The notes under the pieces are model-generated. The model made no database searches and had not been told where the DNA came from. It saw only the letters and a list, made by a program, of their open reading frames with translations. Shown here in pieces: positions 8,575-18,453 of a DNA stretch of 18,453 nucleotides. The DNA comes from Pigoraptor vietnamica (lineage: Eukaryota > Opisthokonta > Filasterea), in assembly GCA_943704525.1 (NCBI GenBank), contig CALSCQ010001973.1:1-18453 (forward strand), given 5' to 3'. Position 1 is the first letter of the stretch; every line of letters starts with the position of its first letter. A program made the position numbers and the translations under genes.

Positions 8575-9643
8575 CACATACACACACACATACACACACA
8601 TACACACACACACACGCACGCGCACCCACCTCATGATGGCAATCTCCTCCTCAAACGTCTCGACGGCGTCCATGATGTCTTCTGTCACCTGCCCGCGGCG
8701 CGAGCGTGTCCTCATGTGTGAGTTTGTTGCGGTGAAGCGCGCCGTGAGAGTGCGCGTCTGCACGGTGCCCAGCCGCTGTCCACCCTCCGTCGCCAAAGCC
8801 CCCTTCTGGAACAAGCTGAGCTTGCGAAAGGCGTTCTCGAGGTCGATGCACTTTTTGATCGCGACGGGAGTGCCGCGCTGAGAGGCAATACAGCAACTAA
8901 GGCGTTAGCACACCGTGATTATTCGCCAGAAACAATCGACGCCGACACGCACTCACCCAGCTACCGAGGTAAACGATGCCGCTGCTTCCCGCGCCGAGCT
9001 GCGCATTATTGAATGTGTGAGTTTGCGCACACAACAGTGTGGCGTGTGCGTTGTTGTGTGCGCGTACATCATGTGCGTCTCTATGTGCGTTTGTGTGTGT
9101 GCGTGCGCGCGCGCGTGCGTGTGTGTTTGCAGTAAATGTGCGTGCGTGCGCACGGTTGGGTCCCACACACACCTTCGCCCCAAACTCAAGCTCGTCGTAA
9201 GGAATGTGCTTCTTCATCCGCTTCTCCTCGCTCTTCATCGTCGCAATCTTCCTCGCGAGTCGCAGCCTGAGCGTGAAAGCAATACCGGCGCCCAACAGCA
9301 CCGCAGACCCGACCACCGGCACAGTAATGGCAACCACCCGCCCCGTGTCGTCGCTCTTCGGCGCGTAATTCGTGTTGATGCCCCCGCATTTCGAGGCGTC
9401 TAGCTTGCAGACGTCCACGGTCGTGTCGAGAAGACGCACGGACACGCGCGAGAGCTGTGTGTAGTTGACGGGGCTGTTCGCGCTGAAGAAATCGGCGACT
9501 ACGCCGGCGAGTTCGGGGCCCTTGTCGAAGGGCTTGTACACAGAGTCCTGGGGTATGTGCGTGCGGTGAGTGGCGGAGATGTTGTGCGCGCATACACACA
9601 CACACACACACCGTCCCACCCCCACCACCACACACGCACACAC

Positions 9644-9690
<47 letters not shown>

Positions 9691-12354
9691 GAGACGAGTA
9701 AATGCACAACAGTACACGCAGTGAGATGTTATCTCATGAGTCCGTTTGTTGCATCAAATATAAAGTGCGCGCCCACCTGTCCCGTGAGCATCGTGAACCC
9801 CTCGCCGCCCCTTCGCACGTAGTCGAGTGTGCACACGTGGTAGACGCGCTTTGCTGTCACCTCAGAGTACGAGTCATCGATGTTGAGCGTCTCGAGGCTC
9901 AGAATGCGATTGCCCGCCGGCTTCGTCGCGTCGAACGCAAACTTCATGCCTGACACTTGCAGAAAACTGAGCGTGCGAGCAAAGTCAGAGCTTGTAACGA
10001 CTCGCGACGGGCAACATAACGGCGCGGAACCGAGTCGTGTACATGTGTGCATGTGCGCGCGCAAGGTGTGCCATGCGTGTAAGCTCCAAAGCGCGCTATT
10101 TGGGTAGCGTAGTCACTGACGATCGAAAAACAAAACAGTTAACCGAACATGCAAACGCACCGTCCCGTCGTGGCGTTGAGGTATGCGGTCGCGTGCGCGG
10201 ACGAGTTCGAGGGCACCACAGCGACTGCGTACTGCAGCATGTTGATCAACACGGCACCCGGAATGCTCAGGGACGCGATGTTCGCAGGCGTAACGACAGA
10301 CGACACGCTCGCGACGCTGAAATTCCCGGCAGTGATAATGCCATGAAGGGCGCTTGCGGGGACAAGCGCAACCTGCGCGGCAGGGAAGAGTGGCAACGAA
10401 CAGAGTTGAATAGCGCGATTATGTTAAGACATGCATTAACAATTTTACAAAAGAAAAGACACCGCGACGCACGTGAACACACACACGCGCGCACGCACAC
10501 ACACACACGCACACACACACACACACGCACGCACGCACACACACACACGCACACACACACACACACACACGCATGCACACACACACACACACACGCACAC
10601 ACACATACACACACACTCACATACACACACACACGCGCGCGCGCGCGCGAAGCAAATACACAGCTGCAAAACGCACCTCGCAGAAATCCCTCTGCTTCCA
10701 GCGAATGGCGTCCGCCACGGCGCTGCCAAGCGAACACTCGGAAAAGTAGCACTCGTACGTGCTCGCGTTCAAGCTGGCGATCGTTCGTCCCGCCTGCGAT
10801 GTCATGTACGCCGATACCGACGTGCTCAGTGCGCTCACGGTCGCGTCGACGCTGGCGTTGTTCACGAAGCACGGCGCGTTGAGCGACTGCGCGACGCATC
10901 CCTGGAGCATGACGGGGCCGCCGGACCACAAGATGGGGTCACCGGCAGAGTTCACGGTGAGGTCGATCACGTGGCCGTACTGGTAGCTGCGCGCCGAGCC
11001 GACGATGGCCTTGCGGTTGGGCGTGGCGCTGTCGAGGACGAGCGGGAACGTGTGCGTGGGTGTGGTGATGTCCTGCGTGTTCCCGCGCGTGGTTGCGTGT
11101 GTGGATTACGAGAAGCATAGAGAGAAAGAGTGAGTCACAGACAAGGTGCATCCGCAAAGGACACGCACACAGAAATAACACGCGCACGTGACCAGCGCAA
11201 AGCAACAGCGGACCCACCACGGCCGCGTTCGAAAAGTGGTAGTCGTTCCCGACGACAACGAAAGCGCTCGGCCCTCGGATCGAGTACGTGAGCGCCACGA
11301 TCGTGCTGTACTGCACTGGGCGACCGAGAATGCACACGACAAACTGGACCCACGGGTTCGCAAGGAGCATGTCGTCGTACGCTTTCTGCAAGTAGATCAT
11401 GTGGTCGCGGAGCTCAACGACAGTCCCGCGCGAGTCGTAACACGTGGAGAATCCGCACGAATCCGAAGGCAGCGCTGCGATAACTCCAACGCCCATCGTG
11501 GCGCCCGCACCGCTCGTCACGTTGAAGCAGTGGAAGCGGCGCACGTGCGCGGCGAGTGGGTGTCGTGAGGCGATGACGGCGTTGCTGAGAATAGAGGGAA
11601 TGGAAGAGGAGGCGAGGGAACGCGCGAGCACGTCGGGACCGAGCTGAAGGTCCGACACGCCGATGCTGCGGGGAACGGCACACGGCGGGCGGTAAAGTGA
11701 ATACAGGGGCGGAGGGAGAGATGCGAGAGCAACATGAGGAAGGTGAATGGAGAGGGTGGAATGGGAGAAAGAGCGCGAGGGAGCCAAGTAAAGGAGTGAC
11801 GGCGCCGCGGCTATGCGTTATAGGAGATGACGGGCTATAGATGTGGGCACACGTAGGATCTGACGTCAGTGCAGTGCCGTGTTGCACATAGGACACATAA
11901 TTCACACAACATAAGCTCTTTGCTTTGTGTGCGAGTGTTGCGTTGGACACACATATATATAACCTCAACACACATGCTGTCTGCTGCGTGCGCGGGGCGG
12001 GTGGGGTGCTGAACATCCCAATACCCACGCTCTCGCCATGAAGCCGAGACCCTCGAGCACATCCGCAGTGACATTCCCTTCCACCACGCGATCCGCCGGA
12101 TTAGAGCCCAGCCACGAACCCACGTCAATCGGCACCACATAGTAGTTGAGCGGCGCGCTCGTCGTTGCGTTTTCGGCCCACGTGGCAACGCGCGCGAGGC
12201 CGCCAAAGGGGACGCCCCCGATGACTGTTTCGGCGAGGCTCCCCCTCAACTCGCCCGTGTAAACGAGTCGCACGGTGCGATTCGCAGCGAGGGCATTCGC
12301 GCCGCCCAGCACGGACGCGAGCGCAACGACCGCGAGGAGGAGATGTGGGCGCAT
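6231..12354 (-). CDS. Receptor protein kinase: 5'-nucleotidase-like ectodomain, one TM helix, TKL kinase domain (17 exons, 976 aa)
   Basis: Exons, in transcript order, minus strand: 12354-12029, 11665-11218, 11072-10677, 10372-10161, 9966-9777, 9547-9173, 8998-8957, 8877-8630, 8395-8241, 8041-7977, 7733-7695, 7502-7419, 7282-7249, 7122-7064, 6872-6803, 6548-6418, 6287-6231. Every junction is GT–AG and every phase matches; the total is 977 codons with stop. Residues 1-23 are a signal peptide ([18 protein letters not shown]). About 28-270 match the metallophosphatase half of 5'-nucleotidases and 271-525 the C-terminal half ([24 protein letters not shown]). Many N-x-S/T sites are present. Residues 595-617 are the single membrane span, followed by a basic stop-transfer segment. 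The kinase spans about 640-950: GAGSSG, VAIKK (Lys671), FEEEI (Glu741), [19 protein letters not shown] (815-822), DFG (835-837), [18 protein letters not shown] and the conserved CW...RPSF, all TKL-like. A loop of about 45 residues sits between the Lys and helix C. The ectodomain's metal-binding motifs are substituted. Inferred role: a plasma-membrane receptor. Confidence 0.86.
7734..7976. repeat. CA-rich intron 10 of the receptor kinase
   Basis: The intron between the HCDLK exon and the SMNILVD exon is filled on the plus strand with loose CA repeats (7790-7885), giving TG repeats in the transcript. Confidence 0.8.
8080..8216. repeat. TG/GCGTG-rich tract in receptor kinase intron 9
   Basis: A loose GTGTGCGTGCGTGTGCG tract on the plus strand, so CA in the transcript. 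Its orientation is opposite to the CA tracts in the neighbouring introns 8 and 10. Confidence 0.85.
8520..8622. repeat. (CA)n tract in receptor kinase intron 8
   Basis: CACACA on the plus strand with ACATAC and CACGC interruptions, ending a few bases from the donor at 8629, so the transcript starts the intron with GTGGGTGCGCGTGCGTG. Confidence 0.9.
9033..9130. repeat. TG/GC-rich tract in receptor kinase intron 6
   Basis: A GTGTGCGTTGTTGTGTGCGC-type tract on the plus strand containing a short alternating GC run (gcgcgcgcgc). It lies in the intron separating the juxtamembrane exon from the 42-nt glycine-loop exon. Confidence 0.8.
9593..9688. repeat. (CA)n tract in receptor kinase intron 5
   Basis: A long CACACA run on the plus strand split by a C-rich segment (CCGTCCCACCCCCACCACCA). 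Confidence 0.93.
10477..10649. repeat. (CA)n tract ending in (CG)n, receptor kinase intron 3
   Basis: About 155 bp of CA repeats with ACGC interruptions, followed by 16 bp of alternating CG (10634-10649) some 27 bp from the donor at 10676. Alternating purine-pyrimidine DNA of this type can adopt Z-form. Confidence 0.93.
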
Positions 12355-12544
12355 CCTCGAGTGAGAATAGTAAGCCAGAGAAAGGTGAGAGGCGCGTGTG
12401 CGCCTGAAGCTGCCTATTCGTCGGTCATGGCCAATAGACAAGAGAGGCTCGGCGGAAGGACGGCACGTGAAGGAGTGGGAGAGGGGCGATTAAATCGATT
12501 CGCAAGAGGCGTGGGTGCTTTCAGTGGGTTGCAGCAGGGGTGCT

Positions 12545-12830
12545 TCTAAATAGTACCCCTAGCCATTGGACCAGTCAAAGCGAGTCGTTGCTAACGGGAT
12601 TTATCAGTCCTATTATGGTTAATGTCCAGACAGTAAGGTTTTATATGGTCATAATGTATATCATTATTTCCATTTATAAATGGGATCAATAGCATAAGAT
12701 GTACATATTAGGAATATTACGTAACAAAAGAAAGTCATTATAGTAACCTGGACACTCATAAATAGAAACAACAACCGTCGTTTACTCCCACCTTTGTGAT
12801 GTCATTATGATGTCATTTTCGATCTGATGG
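12545..12830. other. AT-rich island of unknown origin
   Basis: By hand count, 12601-12720 is about 28% GC, far below the flanking sequence, with a sharp change on the left near 12540. It contains no ORF of note, no microsatellite and no convincing terminal inverted repeats. It could be a fragment of organellar DNA, a decayed mobile element or a promoter core. Confidence 0.6.
12797..12818 (+). promoter_or_regulatory. Tandem CRE-like sites
   Basis: TGATGTCATTA followed at once by TGATGTCATTT: two 11-bp units, each one base from the CRE/ATF palindrome TGACGTCA. They sit between the receptor kinase and MOB1 start codons. Regulatory function is inferred only. Confidence 0.35.
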
Positions 12831-13275
12831 GTCGAATCACTGGTACCAACACACAACCCACAACTACAGAGCACGAACACACTCTCAAACCCTATTCCCT
12901 CTCTCTCTCTCGCTGCTGTCAGTCCTTCTTTTACGTACGCACACCTTGCCGCACACGCCTCGCCAACGCACTGCGGCTTTAGAGACCACGCGAATACGAT
13001 TTGTTTACAATTCGTCGCACACGAAACACACCCACTCAAATCTCCAATCGCTGTTTGGTCACGTGCCCTCGGGAAGCGCGCCCAACTTTTCCGCGCGCCT
13101 CCTGTTTCTCGGGAGCGATTAGGCTGTTTTGGGGCCACGCCTTTGCTGTGAGTGCCGCCGTTTGTCGCCATCTGTGCATGTGCTGCGTTGCATTCGCGTG
13201 ATAATACGGGCATGCCTACTGTGTTCCTCTTCGCTGCGTACTCACACCCAATCGGCGACGGCCAAGATCCGTGAC

Positions 13276-13319
13276 ACACACGCACACACACTCACGCACA
13301 CAGACACACACACACACAT

Positions 13320-13350
<31 letters not shown>

Positions 13351-13395
13351 CAGACACACACACAGACACAGACACACACACACAGACACACACAC

Positions 13396-13442
<47 letters not shown>
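13276..13442. repeat. (CA)n / CACAGA tract upstream of MOB1
   Basis: About 165 bp of CA repeats with regular CAGACA variants in the middle (13340-13385) and a purer run at the right. It ends about 60 bp before the candidate MOB1 start codon. Confidence 0.93.
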
Positions 13443-13443
<1 letters not shown>

Positions 13444-13499
13444 CCGCATATGTATGACATTCACATCGCACACAAACACGTCAACGCCCCTCTTCCATC

Positions 13500-14760
13500 A
13501 TGTCGTATTCAACCGCAACTGTGTCGCTGTCGTCCCGTCCACACTCAGCGGTCTGCGGGTCGACCTGCTCGGAGAAGCCCTCGAAGCGCCGTCTTTCCGC
13601 ACCGGAATTAGCGGCCGCGCTTTTCCGGCGGCGCCCAAGAATGAAGCTCTTGTGGGTGTCGGCGCTGTTGCGTTGTTGTTGGTGCGAGCTGGTGTTGTGC
13701 CTGTGCGTGTGTGCTAATTCTGCCCTCCTATCGCCTTCGTCAATCGCAAAGTGCGGGCGATCGCCCCAAGACCTTCCGTCCGAAGAAGGCGTTTCTCAAG
13801 GGCACGATTAAGGACAAGCTGCACACGCTTCTGCTCAACACGCTCGGCACGGGCGATGTCAAGTCTGCGGTGAAGCTGCCCGCGGGCGAGAACATGAACG
13901 AATGGCTCGCTGTGAACAGTGGGTCCGCGTGTGCTTGTGTGTGCATGTGTGTGCGTGCGTGCTTGTATGCGCCTTGTGTGTGTGTATGTGTGTGTGTGTG
14001 CGTGTGAGTGCGTGTGAGAGCGCGCCCTATGTGTGCGCATGAGTGTACATATGTGCGCGCGCGTGTGTGTGCATGTGCGTGCGCACACGGGTGAGATACT
14101 TGCGTGTGTGCGTGTGTGCGTATGCGCGTGTGTGCATGTGCCGTGGGGTATTCTTAATCGCCGCCCTCTCCTCCCCTCTCCCAGCACTCGATTTCTACAA
14201 CCAGATCAACATGCTCTTCGGCGGACTGAGGGAATTTTGCACGTCAGAGTCTTGCCCCATCATGAGTGCGGGCGAAAAGTGGGTCCCCGTCACACCTCTC
14301 CGCCCGTGTGTGGGACCGCCGTGTGTCTGCGTAGTGCGTGTTGTGGTGGCAATGTATGCAGCGTAGTGCTTACACTAGTGCATTTGTGTGTGAAGTGGCG
14401 TTGTGTCGTGTTACGTCGCTCGTTGCGAGTGGAATGTGTTCCGTGTGCCCCATGCCATTACGGTGACACCCTTTGACCAATGCGTGCTGTCGTCCCATGT
14501 GCGCAGGTACGAGTACTATTGGGCGGACGGCGAATCCGTGAAGAAGCCCATCAAGCTCAGCGCGCCCGACTACATCGACACGCTGCTCACGTGGATCCAG
14601 CAGCACTTGGACAACGAGGAAATCTTCCCCGTGGGAGACGGTGAGTGCGCACGCCGGTCGTGTACTTGTTTGGATTTTTCTTCGCGTTTGTGGACGCCTG
14701 TGGGGAGGAGGACAATGCGGCCTTTGTTGTGGGCGTGGGTGGGCGTGCATGTGTTCATGC

Positions 14761-14855
<95 letters not shown>

Positions 14856-14870
14856 GTGTGCGTGTTCTTG

Positions 14871-14927
<57 letters not shown>

Positions 14928-15236
14928 TGTTAGGGTTGCATTGCAGCGGTCTTTGTCCCCACTAACGCAGACAGCCGATCCCCCGCAGGCGCCCCCTTCC
15001 CTCCGAACTTTGAAGAGACAATACGGACGATTTACAAGCGCCTATTTCGCGTGTATGCGCACATCTACTACACGCACTACAAGGCCATCGAGTCGCAGCG
15101 CGAAGAGAAGCACCTCAACTCGTGCTTTAAGCACTTTATTCTCTTCGTGGAGGAGTTCAACTTGATTGACAAAAAGGAACTTGCGCCGCTCGCGTCGATC
15201 ATCTCGAAAATCAATCTCCCCTCCCCGGCCGAGTAA
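13500..15236 (+). CDS. MOB1: MOB1-type kinase activator (Hippo/MEN pathway co-activator)
   Basis: Exons: a 5' exon starting at ATG 13500 (end uncertain, possibly 13681), 13752-13918, 14185-14278, 14507-14640 and 14989-15236. The last four join in perfect phase: KTFRPKK, then LPAGENMNEWLAVNT, LDFYNQINMLFGGLREFCTS, MSAGEKYEYYWADG, KKPIKLSAPDYIDTLLTWIQ, APFPPNF, IYKRLFRVYAHIYYTHY and SFKHFILFVEEFNLIDKKEL. The zinc ligands of MOB1 are all there: two Cys in EFCTSESCP and two His in AHIYYTHY. MOB1 binds and activates NDR/LATS kinases to control mitotic exit, cell division and growth. The conserved exons give about 213 aa, close to the usual 210-220. The N-terminus is uncertain: a donor GTGCGA at 13682 joins in phase to an unusual acceptor (caaag|T, 13751), giving an extension of about 60 aa rich in Ser and Arg. 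A shorter first exon is also possible. Confidence 0.92.
13925..14145 (+). repeat. TG-rich intron of MOB1
   Basis: Nearly the whole intron between the NEWLAVN and LDFYNQ exons is TG/GCGTG repeat in the sense strand, starting right after the donor GTGGGT and ending about 40 bp before the acceptor. Confidence 0.85.
14765..14851 (+). repeat. (TC)n microsatellite in MOB1 intron
   Basis: About 43 uninterrupted TC units. It is followed after 20 bp by a (TG)n tract. A long homopyrimidine/homopurine mirror repeat like this can form triplex (H-DNA). Confidence 0.97.
14872..14924 (+). repeat. (TG)n microsatellite in MOB1 intron
   Basis: About 26 uninterrupted TG units, followed within a few bases by a telomere-like TTAGGGTT (14930-14937). 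Confidence 0.97.
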
Positions 15237-15457
15237 CGCGAGCGACCGAGCAACGCGCGCGACGTCCGTTGCGTGTGCATGCTTGCAGGCTCATATGGGG
15301 GACGACCGTGCGCCTGTTCGTATTGGGGGTTGTATGCGTGCGGCATTCTGCGTGGAAGGGCCGAGTGCGGCTGCGTGCTGCGTGCGGGGAGCGGGCGCGT
15401 TTTATAGTTTGAAATGGCACTGGATCTTCTTTACTGGTTCTCCCACGAGCAAAGGTT
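15237..15457. other. Short convergent spacer between MOB1 and pyruvate kinase stop codons
   Basis: The 221 bp between two stop codons must hold both 3' ends. On the minus strand a TATAAA occurs about 55 bp after the pyruvate kinase stop and could act as a variant polyadenylation signal. No ORF or RNA gene is seen. Confidence 0.5.
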
Positions 15458-18346
<2,889 letters not shown>

Positions 18347-18453
18347 CTGAAAAAAGGGGAGGCACATCGCAATAGGACCAGTGAGCGACAGAGCAATGTG
18401 CAAATTGAAGTGCACACAAACGCACAAGTCGTTGCTCTATCCCACATCCCCCC
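18347..18453 (-). other. Partial pyruvate kinase intron at the right edge
   Basis: Intron sequence upstream of the acceptor at 18347-18348 (tttttTCAG|TGTGCGG). The preceding exon, ending after two bases of a codon, must lie beyond the window. Confidence 0.8.

Larger units (their letters stand above)
12355..13499. other. Divergent intergenic region between the receptor kinase and MOB1
   Basis: The 1.1 kb between the start codons must hold both promoters. It contains a GC-normal segment, an AT-rich island (about 12545-12830), a tandem CRE-like repeat at 12797-12818, a CT run (12898-12911) and a long CA tract just before MOB1. A minus-strand open frame (about 12782-13213 from an ATG) has no recognisable domain and is not called. 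Confidence 0.6.

Noticed and set aside
10139-10396. Separate 85-aa minus-strand ORF
   Set aside because: It is exon 4 of the receptor kinase (10372-10161) plus intron sequence, not a gene of its own; the same holds for the other short minus-strand frames between 6231 and 12354 that overlap its exons.
11858-11867. CTGACGTCAG palindrome (CRE-like)
   Set aside because: It lies inside intron 1 of the receptor kinase with no sign of a promoter there; a chance occurrence is likely. The TGACGTCA at 15724-15731 falls in pyruvate kinase coding sequence at an exon end and is explained by the codons.
12536-12560. AGGGGT ... ACCCCT inverted repeat at the left border of the AT-rich island
   Set aside because: Only 6 bp of stem with a 13-nt loop; no partner copy at the right border and no target-site duplication, so it does not support a transposon call.
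12782-13213. Minus-strand ORF of about 140 aa upstream of MOB1
   Set aside because: No recognisable domain, an unusual Cys/Arg-rich composition, overlap with the AT-rich island, and its longer form begins inside a CA repeat with GTG; kept as non-coding without RNA evidence.
13276-13442. Repeat array that might be read as CRISPR-like
   Set aside because: It is a simple CA/CAGA microsatellite without distinct spacers, in a eukaryotic genome.

Overview
The window is nuclear DNA from a unicellular eukaryote (a protist). Three genes are cut by many short GT–AG introns. The proteins are typically eukaryotic: pyruvate kinase, MOB1, F-box proteins, a WD40 propeller and a TKL-type receptor kinase. 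The telomere-like words in the introns are of the TTAGGG type. Coding DNA is fairly GC-rich, while introns and spacers are full of (TG)n/(CA)n tracts. The exact lineage cannot be fixed from the sequence; free-living amoebae or apusomonad-like flagellates are only guesses.

Layout, left to right. 1-177 is a (TG)n tract. 236-538 (-) is the first exon of a gene that leaves the window on the left; its frame stays open into the repeat. 539-757 is a short shared promoter. 758-1189 (+) is a small F-box-containing ORF. 1223-2110 (-) is an intronless 295-aa protein that is a single seven-blade WD40 propeller. 2111-2310 is a second shared promoter with a perfect CRE palindrome. 2311-5661 (+) is an intronless 1116-aa F-box/LRR-like/armadillo-like protein. 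6231-12354 (-) is a gene that I rebuilt from 17 exons: a 976-aa single-pass receptor kinase with a 5'-nucleotidase-like ectodomain. 12355-13499 is a spacer with a sharply AT-rich island. 13500-15236 (+) is MOB1. 15458-18346 (-) is the last 11 exons of pyruvate kinase, whose 5' part lies beyond the right edge.

The most striking gene is the receptor kinase. It has a signal peptide, then a two-part 5'-nucleotidase fold whose metal and catalytic motifs are all substituted, then one membrane span and a near-complete TKL kinase domain with HCD in place of HRD. It looks like a dead nucleotidase reused as an extracellular sensor, possibly for nucleotides or nucleosides. All 17 exons join in frame, with phases matching at every junction.

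A second theme is intron architecture. Several exons lie between introns carrying complementary repeats in opposite orientation: (TG)n against (CA)n, and CCCTAA against TTAGGG. The pre-mRNA could fold around these exons. The 5' splice sites also favour G at +3 (GTGNGT), and one pyruvate kinase intron appears to be GC–AG.

The genes do not form one obvious pathway. Two encode F-box proteins (ubiquitin ligase adaptors), two encode signalling proteins (the receptor kinase and MOB1), and one is glycolytic. Genes are arranged as divergent and convergent pairs with short spacers.
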